In this document: positions 4,848 to 5,410 of the stretch, piece by piece
Layout of the letters: each line of letters begins with the position of its first letter
Position numbering within the stretch: position 1 is the stretch's first letter
Source: Methylomarinum sp.
Lineage (GTDB): Bacteria > Pseudomonadota > Gammaproteobacteria > Methylococcales > Methylomonadaceae
DNA: 5,410 bases
Assembly: GCA_013139755.1 (NCBI GenBank)
Contig: WTAG01000290.1
Span: forward strand, 1-5,410
Direction: 5' to 3'
Notes under the pieces: generated by a model
The model's database searches: none
What the model was told of the DNA's origin: nothing
Seen by the model: the letters and a program-made list of their open reading frames with translations, nothing else
Program-made: the position numbers and the translations under genes

Positions 4848-5410
4848 ATGGCAATGGTAATTAGTACAAACGTAGCGTCAATTAATAGTCAACGTCAATT
4901 GACAAAAACAAATAATGCTTTAGCTACATCAATGGAGCGTTTATCTTCTGGTTTGCGTGTCAATAGTGCAAAAGATGATGCGGCTGGTCTAGCGATTGCA
5001 GATCGTATGACATCACAAATTAGAGGCATGACGGTAGCAACTCGAAACTCCAATGATGGTATTTCCATGGCACAAACCGCTGAATCTGCTATGGGGGAGA
5101 TGACTAGTACCATGCAGCGTATGCGTGATTTAGCAATTCAATCTTCTAATGATGGCGCGGTTACCAGAAGTGATAGGGATAAATTGGATACAGAATTTCA
5201 ACAATTAAACTCTGAATTAACACGAATTATTAGCAGTACTGAATTTAATGGTAAAAAAATCATTAACGGTGATTTAGCAAGCACAGGCGCTAATTTTCAA
5301 GTGGGTGCTAATACAACAGCTGACAACCAGATTAATATCACTATCGATAATTTAGCATCGACTATTGCTGGCGTTACATCGGCTGGTATCGGCGGTGGGA
5401 CTATGACTCA
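4848..5410 (+). CDS. Flagellin, N-terminal 187 residues (3' end outside window)
   Basis: Encodes the filament subunit, which is exported by the flagellar type III system and polymerised outside the cell. The N-terminal D0/D1 region is intact: STNVASINSQRQL at 6-18, then SMERLSSGLRVNSAKDDAAG at 28-47, GLAIADRMTSQIRG at 47-60, NDGISMAQTAE at 69-79, and MQRMRDLAIQSSNDG at 89-103, the segment equivalent to the TLR5-contact helix, here with Asp replacing the usual Glu after the second Arg. D1 continues through EFNGKKIINGD at 132-142 and FQVGANTTADNQI at 150-162. Beyond about residue 170 it becomes Ser/Thr/Gly/Ala-rich, the start of the variable surface region where O-linked glycans are normally attached. 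It has its own sigma-28 promoter and good RBS. Neighbouring nonulosonate genes suggest that it is glycosylated. Which paralogue (FlaA, FlaB) it is cannot be told. Confidence 0.96.
   Translation, partial: MAMVISTNVASINSQRQLTKTNNALATSMERLSSGLRVNSAKDDAAGLAIADRMTSQIRGMTVATRNSNDGISMAQTAESAMGEMTSTMQRMRDLAIQSSNDGAVTRSDRDKLDTEFQQLNSELTRIISSTEFNGKKIINGDLASTGANFQVGANTTADNQINITIDNLASTIAGVTSAGIGGGTMT

Noticed and set aside
4895..5113. Minus-strand open frame of 72 codons
   Set aside because: It is antisense to the highly conserved flagellin N-terminus, and its sequence shows no recognisable family.
1..5410. CRISPR array, tRNA, rRNA, phage attachment site or defence system
   Set aside because: No regularly spaced repeats, no cloverleaf or rRNA sequence, and no nuclease, toxin-antitoxin or integrase genes were seen on either strand.

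Overview
The window is AT-rich and looks like chromosomal DNA from a flagellated, probably marine or aquatic gammaproteobacterium. The flagellin sequence, its sigma-28-type promoter and the adjacent nonulosonic-acid genes fit a flagellin locus with its glycosylation island. Shewanella, Vibrio and related groups carry such islands, but I cannot name the genus from sequence alone.

Layout: (1) 1-455, plus strand: the 3' part of a TylF/MycF-type SAM-dependent O-methyltransferase gene. (2) 456-753: a gap between convergent genes. It holds a small non-coding element (about 564-725) with 19-bp terminal inverted repeats and an 11-bp direct duplication of flanking DNA, that is, a MITE probably mobilised by an IS4-like transposase. 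(3) 754-3685, minus strand: a two-gene unit. A NeuA-type CMP-nonulosonate cytidylyltransferase is read first, and overlaps by 11 bp a 748-residue multidomain protein (CBS pair, NeuB synthase barrel, SAF domain, C-terminal xylose-isomerase-like barrel). (4) 3686-4269: mostly non-coding, with a 12-bp hairpin in the neuA leader and several weaker structural signals. (5) About 4171-4710: a decayed IS200/IS605-family insertion sequence whose tnpA has lost its start codon, has three in-frame stops and appears internally deleted. (6) 4753-5410, plus strand: a sigma-28 promoter, a leader with a small hairpin, and the first 187 codons of a flagellin gene that runs off the window.

How the genes may work together (inference): the NeuB-like enzyme condenses a 6-carbon amino sugar with phosphoenolpyruvate to a 9-carbon nonulosonic acid, and the NeuA-like enzyme activates it with CMP. 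The sugar would be placed on the flagellin encoded nearby, and the methyltransferase may methylate the glycan. Precursor genes (dehydratase, aminotransferase, acetyltransferase, hydrolase) and the glycosyltransferase are not in this window.

The most unusual item is the four-part NeuB fusion. The two mobile-element relics show that the gaps of the locus collect insertions.
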